Shown here piece after piece: positions 10,457-20,971 of a stretch of 64,000 bases of DNA (the first letter of the stretch is position 1; each line of letters opens with the position of its first letter). Source of the stretch: Cladophialophora immunda (taxonomy: Eukaryota > Ascomycota > Eurotiomycetes > Chaetothyriales > Herpotrichiellaceae); NCBI RefSeq assembly GCF_000835495.1, contig NW_015622545.1, forward strand, positions 2,868,777 to 2,932,776, written 5' to 3'. The notes below the pieces were generated by a model that ran no database searches, was not told the DNA's origin, and saw nothing but the letters and a program-made list of their open reading frames with translations. Position numbers and translations under genes: made by a program.

Positions 10457-11493
10457 TCACATTTCCCACTCGCCGTCATCATCAGACTCATCATATCTGT
10501 TACCCATCTGAGCTTCCTGCCTCTGTCTCTCCTCACGTTCAAGCTGGTACATAACTCGTGCTTTCGCTGGTGCATTGTATGCAGTTACATTGGCGAAGCT
10601 GTTCTTCGAACCCGAACGGGCATAGGTGGAGTTGCCGTGGCTGGTTGTGCTGCGAGCGCTAGAAACCTCAGTCCCGGTGGGCGACGCTGGGTGGTCAGAG
10701 ACTCTTTCACCTCCCCAGGCAGAGTCTCGGTCGTTAGGCATGAAGATTCCGCTGGTGCTAGACGGCTGCCCTTGCGACTGAGATTGGGAGCCGAGGACGG
10801 AGCCAGCAATGCTCGAGATCACAGAGCCGGACATGAGCTTGCCACGGATCTCATCGTCTCTGATGCGTTCCTCCTCCAGGGCGGCGTCGAGCGAAGGCAC
10901 GCGATCTTCGACCTCTTGCTGACAGTTGTGGCATCTCTAATCTGCGATCAGTATCGTAGTGAGACGTCGAGGGAGGGTTTATTCTTCTCCTACCGCGTCA
11001 TCGGGTTTCTTTCGCTGCTGTTTGGAGAAGAAGCTCAAATCCTTGCTCACTCGACAGCCGACGCAATACAGCTCGGCATTGGACTCTGGTGTGCAATTCC
11101 TGCAACGGGGAAGCGGGGCTTTGGGGCCGCCGTGAAGTTCTTTCACAAGTGCTTCTTGATATCTCGACAGCTGAGTTTGAGAGTATCTTGCTTTGAAGCA
11201 TTTGACGTTGCAGACGAAGCAAGGTATCCTGTAACTGAGGTGAGCTGGGAGGACAACTGAGGGGACGCTTGCTTACAAATTCCCGACGTCGATGTTCGCG
11301 TATCTGTTTTCATAATTAGTGAGCGGTGTAAGAGCGGCCATTGCTGTTGAGATGGCGAAAGAAGTGACGGGGGTAGATGGATCGGACAAGGACTAGAAAA
11401 CGATATCGGCACCTGGAAGAGATGATGAGAAAAAGGTGAGCCAGCTTACGATGCCTGCTTCTGTTCCCAGTGTGGCTTGTGCTTGGGAGACAT
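10457..11493 (-). CDS. Stc1-domain protein (LIM-like zinc protein)
   Basis: Four exons by my reconstruction: 11450-11493, 11277-11303 (27 nt), 10994-11228 and 10457-10936. Introns are 146, 48 and 57 nt, and the product is 261 aa starting MSPKHKPHWEQKQ. The spliced protein has four Cys pairs, CFVC (27/30), CRNC (66/69), CVGC (79/82) and CHNC (104/107), as expected for two zinc sites of the Stc1 domain. In fission yeast, Stc1 links the RNAi effector Ago1 to the Clr4 methyltransferase complex and so to H3K9 methylation. Whether this homologue does the same is unknown; many ascomycetes have Stc1-domain proteins of untested role. The C-terminal half is Ser-rich and disordered and ends in a conserved-looking acidic DESDDDGEWEM tail. 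The last Cys pair sits exactly at the exon 3/4 junction, which supports the third splice site. Confidence 0.85.
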
Positions 11494-13230
11494 GGTTGAT
11501 TGAAGTCAAAGGTAGGTGCCGGTAGGGAAGATAACCAAGAGGCAAAGGTGAGGTTGAAGTGAAGGGCAACTGGAGTGGTGATACTCCTTCAGCCTGATGT
11601 CCCACCTGTACCAAGTAATCTCGTTGGCAATCCTATTGAGGCTTCGATGAGCGGTCTGAGTTACAGGAGTACTTCTTTCACCTCTTCTTTTGCGATCCTG
11701 GAGGTAATCGGAATTTATACAGAGGTTGTGTTCTCAACGATGATTGCTCAACCAAGATGGAGTGAGATCACAAATCAGAACCAACTGTCCTTTATCTTCT
11801 AAACGTCACTGGTGACTGAATTCAACGTCCAAATAACAACATTTTTGTTTGTCAAGCAATGCAAAACTTTGACCGCCGGCTAGATGCGGTGTCAACAACC
11901 ACTTACTGTCTGAGGCCCTCAGGATGGAGCGATGAACGCGTATGGTACTTCAAGTTGGAGATTTGGTGTTTCTTGGCAAGCTGCAGGCGCTAGTAATGCA
12001 CCGAAGAGCTCCTGGACATGATATTGATTGCTTCAGGTACAGACCAGAGATGGATGATCTGTGCGCGTTCTGATCAAAAGGAGCGGAAACGTGATGGGCG
12101 TCTGCGCACGATGATGGCAAGACACGCCTTTATTCTCCTACAACCAGCCTGATATATATGTCCATCGAAGAAGTAGTCTGAACCTTGTTGGAAACCAGGA
12201 GAAGTGCACGACACAGGGTACGTCCACTGTAAAGACCGCCGCCTTTTGTCGCGCAGGACAGACGACGAGGTGCTAGTGGGTACGTGATCAAACAAGTTTC
12301 TCGACTGCTTCTAGATTGCGCCTTCGCCAGCCCTTCCGGGAGCAGCACTCTAAAGTAGACACCGGTCCGCGGCCAGAAGATCGATCCAAGGGTATCCTTT
12401 ATGAACGACTCCCTTTGCAATTTTATCTGGAAACAACGGCAATCAACGGGCATCAACTCGAGGAGCAAGGACTTGTATCACGACAGTTTCGACTCTCCTG
12501 GTTCCAGAACAACAGGAGGTTCCACTACCTGGTTAGCTTCTCGCGGGGAGCAGTGCTGCTGGAGACCAAAGTTATGCCGCACTCCATGGTGATTTCATTG
12601 CCCAGCATGTTTGTTCCAAATGGAACAAGCTAGACGGACAGGGGACAGTCGGAGAGTCTGTCTTTTGGGGTTTTGGGTTCTTAGCCCGGTGCCATCGAAA
12701 ATGGGCAGAGACCAAGCCAATCGACGGTGAGGTCGAGATTTGATCAGCACCATTGGCCGGCCCCAGCTACGCCCCGGCCCTGGCTTCAAGGTTTATGGCG
12801 AGTCGGGACAACCATATCCAGGGACAGATGTGAGCCTAAACCTGTTTTTGGAATCATCCTGCCACCCTTGAATCAGGAACCAGTGGTCAATAATAGTCAT
12901 GACGATTATTAGCCCAAGGGGGGTGAGGTGGCTGCTTGCGTTGCCAGAGTCGGGTCCCTCAGAAACGTGGCACTCGACTGGCGGTCTCTTCTTCTTCCCA
13001 GGCATCTTCGCGTTGGTTGCCCTGTCGATGCTGTCGCTGCTGCTAGGTAATGGCAGCTCGCTACGGGAAGAAATGCTGGAAAACCATTGAAGTAGTAGCA
13101 GCAGGTGGAATAGGATGTATCGCAAGACTAACTGGTTACCACGATTACCTGCGAGTGGCAATGGAAAGACTAGCTGTTGCTCGATCGATAGCTACAGCTC
13201 TCGTCTCTGCTGAAATCTGGAGCGAAGCTG

Positions 13231-13250
13231 CCCCCCCCCTCCCCGGGGGG
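13231..13250 (+). repeat. Homopolymer tract C9-T-C4-G6
   Basis: A run of nine C, one T, four C and six G within gene-free DNA. The CCCCGGGG core is self-complementary, so it could form a short hairpin. It is also a likely place for sequencing slippage. Confidence 0.8.
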
Positions 13251-14156
13251 TCGACATTACCTTCCCACGTTTGCCACAACACTTCAACTTGGTACCTGCT
13301 CTCTCGGTCCAGGTACCGAGCACAGCACATACACATGTCGATCTCCTTCAAAAACATACATAAACTGAAGATAAAGGCGTCATGAAGACCAGAATTGATT
13401 GTCGCATGGCGGAAGGATCCAGCCAATACCGGGACGACAACGTAATAAAAGTCAAGGTCCATCTCGCGGAGTGAGACACCCAGCTCCGTTCCTCCTGCAA
13501 CCTGGCTCTCCTGACTTCTTCAGAGACGGCGGTGATGAGAGATCCCCCCTACCATTGCATGCATGGCAGCACACTCAATATGCTTTGCCTCCCACCTACT
13601 CACCGCAGAAGCAAATGGCGAGCGGTGAGTATGAGAGTGGGCTTTGGGAGAAGTCCAGCTGCGAAGGAAGCGTCCGGTAATGTACGGAGGACATGGCACA
13701 TGGTGGGGACTGGGTACGGACTGCTCGTACAGACCAGTCAGTACATTGTCACTGTGGATGAGAAGGTTAATTCCTTCTCTCTGGTGCAAGATTTTCAGGA
13801 GGGATTTATTTTATTTATTCCCTACGGCGCACCCTTGCAGAATGACTAGTTCGCCGGAGTCGACTGGAAGAAAAAGACGAAACCTCAGTGGACGAGGTGA
13901 TCCGGCATCCGCGCCCCGGTCGTGGTCTTCACCTGGCCTCTGGGAGTTGAGACTTGGGGGCGCCAGCGCACAGGAACGGGGCTCCGAGGCTGAGAAGAGG
14001 AGCTGGCAGAGGTCGGAGTTGGAGGGCAACCAGGCCAACTCCAAGCAGCTAGCGACGGTTTGTGCCTGATCAACCCTGCCATCCAGCCCAAACTTGTCGC
14101 CGGCCCTCCAGGGATTCCGTCGGGCTATCCCTGTGGCTAGTCCGTGCTAGAAGCCA

Positions 14157-14187
14157 GGGCTTGCACGGGGCTTGCACGGGGCTTGCC
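14157..14187 (+). repeat. 11-bp tandem repeat, about 2.8 copies
   Basis: The unit GGGGCTTGCAC is repeated in tandem with the last copy truncated. It lies in the gene-free region about 1 kb upstream of the kinase start. No function is evident; replication slippage is the simplest origin. Confidence 0.8.
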
Positions 14188-15229
14188 TGTTTTAAGCCGC
14201 TTCCCTGAGTGACGGAGGCCCTCACTGCTGCTCTTGCACAGGGAGGGCCGCCCCCCCAGATGCCAGAATGCCGGATGGGCCTCACTCTCCAAACCTTGAA
14301 AGCCTCGCATCGCATTCGTGCTGACACGGCGCCAGTACCATCTCGTTTCGCTTGTCACCCACCGTCACTATTTTGTCTCTCCCCTTTCGTAGGAAAAACA
14401 ATCACTCCCCCCCAGCCCATCTCACTCAACAATACCGGTAATCACACACTCTCGTTTTCCTTCGCCTGCTCAATGTTGCAAAAGCAGGGAGATTCTGGGC
14501 TCTGTCATTGCAATTTTGCATCCCAGTTGGTCACATAAACCCTTGCTGGAACCTCTCTGGGCGGACGGGCTCCAGCGCCCATCAACCTCCGTGCCTCTCC
14601 CTTCCCCCAGCCCCCCCCCTGCCGTCCCGACTCGGTCAAGACGCGCCTCCCACATCGCCTGCTAATCGTCCGAGCACATCGACAACACGACCGAATTACA
14701 GTCTTGTCACCTCGACTGCCCTCCTTTGATACTAGACTGTGACCGTCAACCCCCTCGGTGTCAATCAAGAAAGGGGAAGACGCTGCCTATCCACTTTCCC
14801 AACGCCCCCTTGCGGGTCGGCATCCGCCAATCGACCATTCCTCTAGCTAGCTTCCTTAGTTCCCTCGAGCGATTTCGAATTGGGTCCTGGGTCCTTTGAT
14901 CCTGAGCATCATCTTCTTGAAGCTCGAGCTCGATCATCATTTACCCTCCTGCTCTGCACCGAGCTGGCGTAGGTGCAACCTCACGAGCTTTGAGCCACTG
15001 CACGAACAAGCCAAACGACACCTCCGCCCCTCTTCGACTCTGTGCTCTGAAACACATGTACAGAACCATACGAAACAGCCAGGAAATGACGTGTTAAGGT
15101 CTCGGAAAACCAATCTATGGGCGCAGGGCAGCCTCAATAAGATACACTTGTCCCACATATTCCACGACGACAGACAAGAAAGCGACGGAAGAAGAGCCCA
15201 TCCTGTCCTAACCAACTCAGTCGACCACT

Positions 15230-17718
15230 ATGGCTGTCACGGAATATGGCCAAAGGCCTAATTCTTACGCCTTGGCTGCACTGGAAGACAGGTTCGAAGT
15301 GATCAAGGAGATTGGAGATGGAAGTTTTGGAAGTGTTGCTTTGGCCAGAGTGAGAGCGAACGGTGCCAGTGTGGCTCGCCGGAACTCTATGGTATTGTTG
15401 CTTCTGCTATGGTCTTGTGTGGGCATCCCCCAACTGACGTCCTCTAGGTTGCGATCAAAACCATGAAGAAGACCTTCGACTCCTTTGCTCCATGCCTAGA
15501 ACTCCGTGAGGTCATATTTCTACGCACACTCCCATCCCATGCTCATCTGGTGCCGGCGTTGGACATCTTCTTGGATCCCTTCAGCAAGAAACTCCATATC
15601 TGCATGGAGTACATGGACGGCAACCTGTATCAACTGATGAAATCCCGGGAACACAAATGTATGGACGTCAAAAGCGTCAAGAGCATCCTCTTCCAGATTC
15701 TGTCAGGTCTTGACCACATCCACGCTCACAATTTCTTTCACCGAGACATCAAGCCGGAAAATATCCTGGTGTCCACTTCAGCACCTCACGATTCACAGTC
15801 AGCTTTCAGCAGATACTCCTCTTTGGTCACTCCGCCTGCTACACCGCCAGCGTATTCCATCAAGATTGCCGATTTTGGCTTGGCTCGAGAGACCCACTCC
15901 AAATTGCCCTACACCACATACGTCTCTACTAGATGGTATCGAGCGCCTGAAGTTTTACTTCGAGCTGGCGAGTACTCGGCTCCCGTGGACATCTGGGCTA
16001 TCGGAGCGATGGCCGTTGAAGTGGCTACTCTGAAGCCCCTCTTTCCCGGAGGCAACGAGGTAGACCAGGTTTGGCGAATCTGTGAAGTGATGGGGAGCCC
16101 AGGGAACTGGTATACCAAGGCCGGTACCCGGGTTGGAGGCGGTGAATGGAGAGAAGGGACGAAGTTGGCCCAAAAGTTGTGCTTCTCCTTCCCAAAGGTG
16201 ATGCGAACCCCAATACTAAAACGTGGCAAGCTTACTAACTCCTCGCAGATGGCGCCCCATGCCATGGACACCATTCTACAACCGCCTCACTGGCCCGCGA
16301 CATTCAGCAACTTCGTGACATGGTGTCTGATGTGGGATCCTAAAAACCGCCCGACGTCTAAACAAGCTATGGAGCACGACTTCTTTATTGACGCTGTTGA
16401 TCCTCTTCGACCGAAGTCCTCATCACGCCTGCTGGGGCGGAAGCACTCGGACCTAAGTTTCAGATCAAAGGATGCGACCGAAACACCCACCGTCACATCT
16501 AAGCCGTCCTGGTTTCGGAGATCGCTTATTGCTCGAGAGAGCGCACCTGCCGTGCCCCAGCACAACTCGGAAATCAAGGTTACACAGCAAGAACCCGAGA
16601 CCTTGGTCAGCAGACTTCGACCTCAAGCGAGTAAACGTGCGACGTGGACCAATGGCACGAGTGCGACTGGTGCTGCACCAATGCCTATCCTGCCCTCGAT
16701 CCGCCCTATCTCTCCCTTGCCCAACGCTGTTACTGCCCAAGCAAGTTCGACATTCGCATCTCAGCCAGAGTCGAAGCCCAACTCGTCTAAACCGGTTGAG
16801 GAGAAATCAAAGAAGATTGGCAGGCAGCTATCGATCAATTCGAATGGCAACCATTATGCCGATATCCATCGTCAGGAAGCCGAACGAGCCTTGAATGCAA
16901 ACAGTGGATTGGTGTCCCCACCCAGCGGCCACAAAGAGAGCTTCTTTTCACACTTACGGAAACGTGCGAGACGATTTTCGGGCAGACACGGACTGGCCTC
17001 ACCGAATGGCGATGATGTTGAGGCCAATGCCGCAAACGTGCCGTGGTCGAATAGATCTTCGCTCATGGTCGACAGCGTCATCCCCGAAGGAAACAACGAC
17101 TTTTCAGATCTTGACAAGATCCTACAGAATGTTCGGTACAGCCTTGATCGTGCCGAACCAGAGTCTCTACATCGAAAATCATCCACAGAGGTGGTATCGA
17201 ATTCAGGAACACTGAAACGGACACATTCAGTTCCCAGGTCACAAGGCAGCAGATCAAGCGAGAATCTTTCACAGACACCTGCTCCCACGAATAATCGGAC
17301 ACGACGTCCTTTGCAAATTAACCAGTATGAAACTCCTGAAGAAGCTGACGAGCTTTTGGATGAAGCTCTCCGGTCGGCTCATCGGGCGGTCCGCCGCTTG
17401 GACCAAACCACCTACCCGAAAGACCATGCGCAGCGAACTGCGTTGGCACAGAAGGATTATAACCGACAGTCATTACCGCAACTACCTAGCAACCCAGCAC
17501 TACACGGCGCCTACCTCACGCCGTCGCCGTCCGCCAAGAGGAATGGCGTCCAATTTAATTCCGATGCTGGTTCACAAGCCGAGCCATTGAACATCACCAA
17601 GAAACGAACCGAATACGAACACGCTCCTTCACACTGGCCAACGCCGCCATATGAGGAGAACGAATGGGCATCTGCGGCTGCCAACAGCATTTTCGCCGCC
17701 GGACAGATGTTTCGATAA
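15230..17718 (+). CDS. Ime2/ImeB-type serine/threonine protein kinase
   Basis: Three exons: 15230-15391, 15448-16197 and 16249-17718, giving 793 aa. The 56-nt first intron restores MVAIKTMKK with the catalytic lysine. The 51-nt second intron (gtgatg...actaac...cgcag) is frame-neutral. Kinase motifs in order are Gly loop GDGSFGSVALA, HRDIKPEN, DFG (IADFGLAR) and a TTYVSTRWYRAPE activation segment with a T-x-Y dual-phosphorylation site. It belongs to the RCK/MAK family (CMGC), whose fungal members include Ime2 (meiosis in yeast), ImeB (light and sexual development in Aspergillus) and Neurospora Ime-2. The roughly 440-residue C-terminal tail is Ser/Pro/basic, probably disordered and regulatory. 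The promoter region is unusually long. The exact biological role cannot be read from the sequence. Confidence 0.93.
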
Positions 17719-18603
17719 ATGATGATATTGGCTCCTATGCCGACCTACCACGCTCGTTCAGATGGCCAAAGTTTCTGTTCTGAATATCTTACAACGATAT
17801 ACTGTTATCTGATATCCTGTACGAAAAGAGAAAGGGGTGTGCATCGCACGAACGCAGATTCATGCGCGGTAATATTTGAGGGCTTTTTTGGGAAATCCCA
17901 ATGCACGAAGGCGCAAGGCCCTGAATGGCCGAGAGTGTTTCGAGAAGACTGTCCATGATGTTGGTGGGCGTTTCGATTCTTCCCTCTTCGCGACGTGGCT
18001 GGCCCGGTCACACACACCTGGGTCCCCGTCGCATTGGCATGCGTTCTTTCTGGAGGTGTCATGAGAGTTGGCCAAGGAAGTGAAGTCTTTCTTTTTGTAT
18101 GGGCTGCATTTTGGGTTTTGCCAGCGATATTTTGGCATTGTCGGCTAAGACAGCGACAGAGTTTTCATTTGTTAATTGTGCTCGAAAGAGAGAACTGTAC
18201 AGCTACATTGGTACTACTACCATCATATGTATGGACCAGATGAGATGGTGCGATATCGGGATTAAAGGTTTAGAGAATTGCTGGACTTTGGACTTAGTGG
18301 TTGGCATAGGAAGATGGCGCTGGTTCCTCGGTCCCGAAGACATACGAGTTCCAGAATATCAATCAAGCCGATATGTGAACTGATCTGCTCCCTTATTGCC
18401 ATGCCTGTTCTTTGATTCTGGAGAAGGCTGAGAAGAGGTGACGCCGGCTGAAGTTCGGCCCTCCAACCTCAAGCTGTCTCCTTCCTGCCAAGCCTCGCGT
18501 TGGAGACCTCCCTCCATGTTCGCTCCGCTTAGCTATTGACTGCAATTGCCCTTCCTCGACGATCTGAGTCCTCCTATTCAGAGCTTCTTGGGGCCCTGGC
18601 ACG
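17719..18603. other. Intergenic
   Basis: About 885 bp between the kinase gene and the next gene on the same strand. It probably holds a 3' UTR and a promoter. No coding potential or RNA gene is recognised. Confidence 0.45.
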
Positions 18604-19806
18604 ATGAACAATCTCCAAAGGGTGAATCCATCCAAGGGTCTGATGAACATCAACCATGCTATGTCTCCTCTCTCAATGTGCCGGCAATGCCTGCGCAACA
18701 CCCTGCGCAACCAGTTCCATCGACCTCGACTCCAGCCGCCCCTCGTCGCGCGCCGTACAGCCTCAACGGATGGCAGCAAGCCCATCGTACTCGAGCAGCC
18801 CGACAAATTCCGCCCACCCTCGCATCCCGCGCGATTGGGTCGTCCGCGTCGGCCGCCCGCGGCGTACAATCAAGGAACGACAACAGAGGAAAAAGAGAGG
18901 CAGAAGAGCAAGTCCTACCCGCACATGTTCCCTAACAAGGGTACCTTTATGCATTGGTTCTTGACGGATCGGTGGATTCATCTTTGGATTACGATGGTGA
19001 GTGCGACAACCTCCTCATTATACCCTCTCCTCCGAAGATGGTAGAATCTCGTGAGGGTGGGATAAACCAGAACCTCCCAACTCCCCGGGTACAATTCAAT
19101 AGAGGCGTTCAATTAACTTGCATTGTTTTCTTTGACCGAACAGGGCACGCTCACAATCCTCGCTTGCATCACCTTCACCCAGTCATTCATGCGGACGTCA
19201 CCCTACGCACACCTGATCCCTCCCATATCCTCGTTACCGCTCCACCCGATAAACTACATCCGGGAAACCCTGTCCGTGCTCCGCCTCCACGTCGACTACG
19301 AGACGGCCAAGACGAACGAGTCGCGGCAGCAGAAGATCCTCGACGCCCAGAAACGCAGGCTGTACCGGCGCGCCCACGGCCTAGAGGACCTCAACGCGGA
19401 CGAGGACCAGGGCATCGACGTGCGGGGCCTGGTCCCTTGGGACGACGGGCTGACGGCCAAGGAGAGGGAAAAGGGCGGCAGGGACATGGTGCTCACGGGC
19501 CGCGACATGATTGCGCTCGGCGGAGTCCCTGGAAAGGCCGGCGCACAGGAGGACGTGGACGAGTTCGCCCGCAGGCTGGAGACGGAGCAGGGCGAGCGGG
19601 TCAAGCTGCTCAAGGAGAAGGGCGTGGATGCCGTGGTCAAGGCCGAGGCCGAGGCCAAAGCCAGGGGCATCAGTGTCCAAGACGCACTCCAGCAACAGGA
19701 GCTGCGCGTCCAAGAGATGCAGGACCCGGACCAGGGCCAGGATCTTCAGCAACTGCAGCAGCAGCAGCAGAAGCGGAAGAGGAAGCTGTGGCTAGGTATC
19801 TGGTGA
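18604..19806 (+). CDS. Predicted mitochondrial membrane protein, fungal-specific
   Basis: Two exons: 18604-18996 and 19144-19806, with a 147-nt intron (GTGAGT donor, ttaact branch region, CAG acceptor), 351 aa. I do not recognise a characterised family. The first 50 residues are rich in Arg, Ser, Leu and Gln with no acids (for example MCRQCLRNTLRNQFHRPR), like a mitochondrial presequence. One TM helix spans the exon junction (WIHLWITM then GTLTILACITFTQSF). A conserved-looking stretch precedes it (SYPHMFPNKGTFMHWFLTDR). After the TM comes a charged, helical region with likely coiled coil (AKTNESRQQKILDAQKRR) and a Gln-rich, Lys/Arg-rich end. An inner-membrane single-span protein is the best guess. 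An earlier in-frame Met choice would not change this. Confidence 0.7.
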
Positions 19807-20971
19807 TCTTTCAACAAGAGGAATTTTGGCTGTAAAAGAGCGTTAGACTTGCGGCTCGGGCTCAATGCAAGACTCCCTGCTATTGAATGTTATAAGTCGA
19901 AAAGAAGTTCCGAACCACTCTGACTCAAAAAAACCAGACATCACACGGGGATAGATAGCCACGCCACTGGAAGAACGAGCTGAGAAGTCGAGTGTACAAC
20001 GTATTAAAATGTCTGTCTACCTGACAAGAGGGTACCTGAATTGCAATTGCAGCCCTGGACCCACGTTCTATGTTCCCCTCCCGTCGCCCATGAAATCATA
20101 TATGCGATATATATGCGGGTAGATAGTGATGTCCTACTGCATGCACTGACTGCATGCACTCGTATGTATGTGTATATGTTCCTCGTCTCTCTCTTTCTTC
20201 CTTTTGGCAAGATATGCGTACGAGGTATATGCTGTAAGTGTGTGCGTAGTGGTGGGTGTGGGTGTGTGGGTGTGTGTACGCACCGACCGGCATGTATGGA
20301 CATGCTCGATCTCCTTGATCTCCGCGGCCAGTTCAATTCGCCCACATGGTACGTACTTGCACATGGACATGGTACTGCAGAGTGCTCCGTCCATGTCGTA
20401 CGCCACGGCGTGGGTACGGGCTCGCGGGGCTTGCATGATATGCCCTGCGTGCGCCTCAGTCCGACTCCGTTCCAATGCCGCCGGACAAGTTGTTCGTCAC
20501 TCATCGTCTCTCATGTTTGATAGTGTTTGAGAGGGCGTGATTGTTGTATCAGAGTCTCTTTTTTCTTTCTGATTTTTCCTCCGGAAACCAATTTTGAGTG
20601 GTTGCCATGTCCGAAGTGAGTCGGCTTGGAGGGCTTGTCGATGGCAGCCCTTCTTCTTCTTCTCACCCTGGGTTTCCTCGTATTCTGGGCGGCAGTCGCC
20701 CCATTAAATAGAGATCTGGATCCGAGTCGGGCGCGGGTTCGTGCCGGTCTCTTTCGCCTAATAATCCAGTCGTTGACACGAGTAGCGTCTCTTCGGAGAT
20801 GGTGATGCTGTCAGGCACGTGTGGCTTTCCCAAACTGCCAGGGTCGAAGCCGGCGACTGGGCGACACGATGAGGTCCAGAAGTCCAAAGGGTTGGTTCCA
20901 TTCGTCTTTTTGTCTGCGCAAGAATTTCCGGCCTGGTCCCAGTTCGCGATTCCGTTCCCACCGTTGTTTTC
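19807..20971. other. Intergenic, convergent 3' ends with GT-rich tract
   Basis: About 1.16 kb between the ends of the mitochondrial-protein gene (+) and the GTP cyclohydrolase II gene (-). The central part is rich in alternating purine-pyrimidine (TATATGCG, TGCATGCA, GTGTGTG). Open frames cross it on both strands but look like by-products of the simple sequence. Confidence 0.5.
20237..20278 (+). repeat. GT-rich imperfect microsatellite
   Basis: Imperfect GT/GGGTGT repeats of about 42 bp followed by TACGCACC. Alternating purine-pyrimidine DNA of this kind can adopt Z-form and is length-variable. It has no coding support. Confidence 0.75.

Larger units (their letters stand above)
11494..15229. 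other. Long gene-free region upstream of the Ime2-type kinase
   Basis: 3.7 kb, the longest stretch in the window without a supportable gene, between divergent Stc1-domain and Ime2-type kinase genes. Open frames are short and unconvincing. Contents worth noting are a C9-T-C4-G6 tract (13231-13250), an 11-bp tandem repeat (14157-14187) and a C9 run near 14610. Pyrimidine-rich DNA (about 14300-15200) leads into the kinase start and is probably its promoter and long 5' leader. No protein domain, tRNA or transposon feature was recognised. Confidence 0.5.

Noticed and set aside
12316..12633. 105-codon plus-strand ORF in the long gene-free region
   Set aside because: No similarity to any family I know, no supporting splice partners and overlapping ORFs in other frames.
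18954..19835. 293-codon plus-strand ORF overlapping the mitochondrial-protein gene
   Set aside because: It is another frame of the same exon and intron; composition (Arg/Gly/Pro) reflects GC-rich codons read out of frame.
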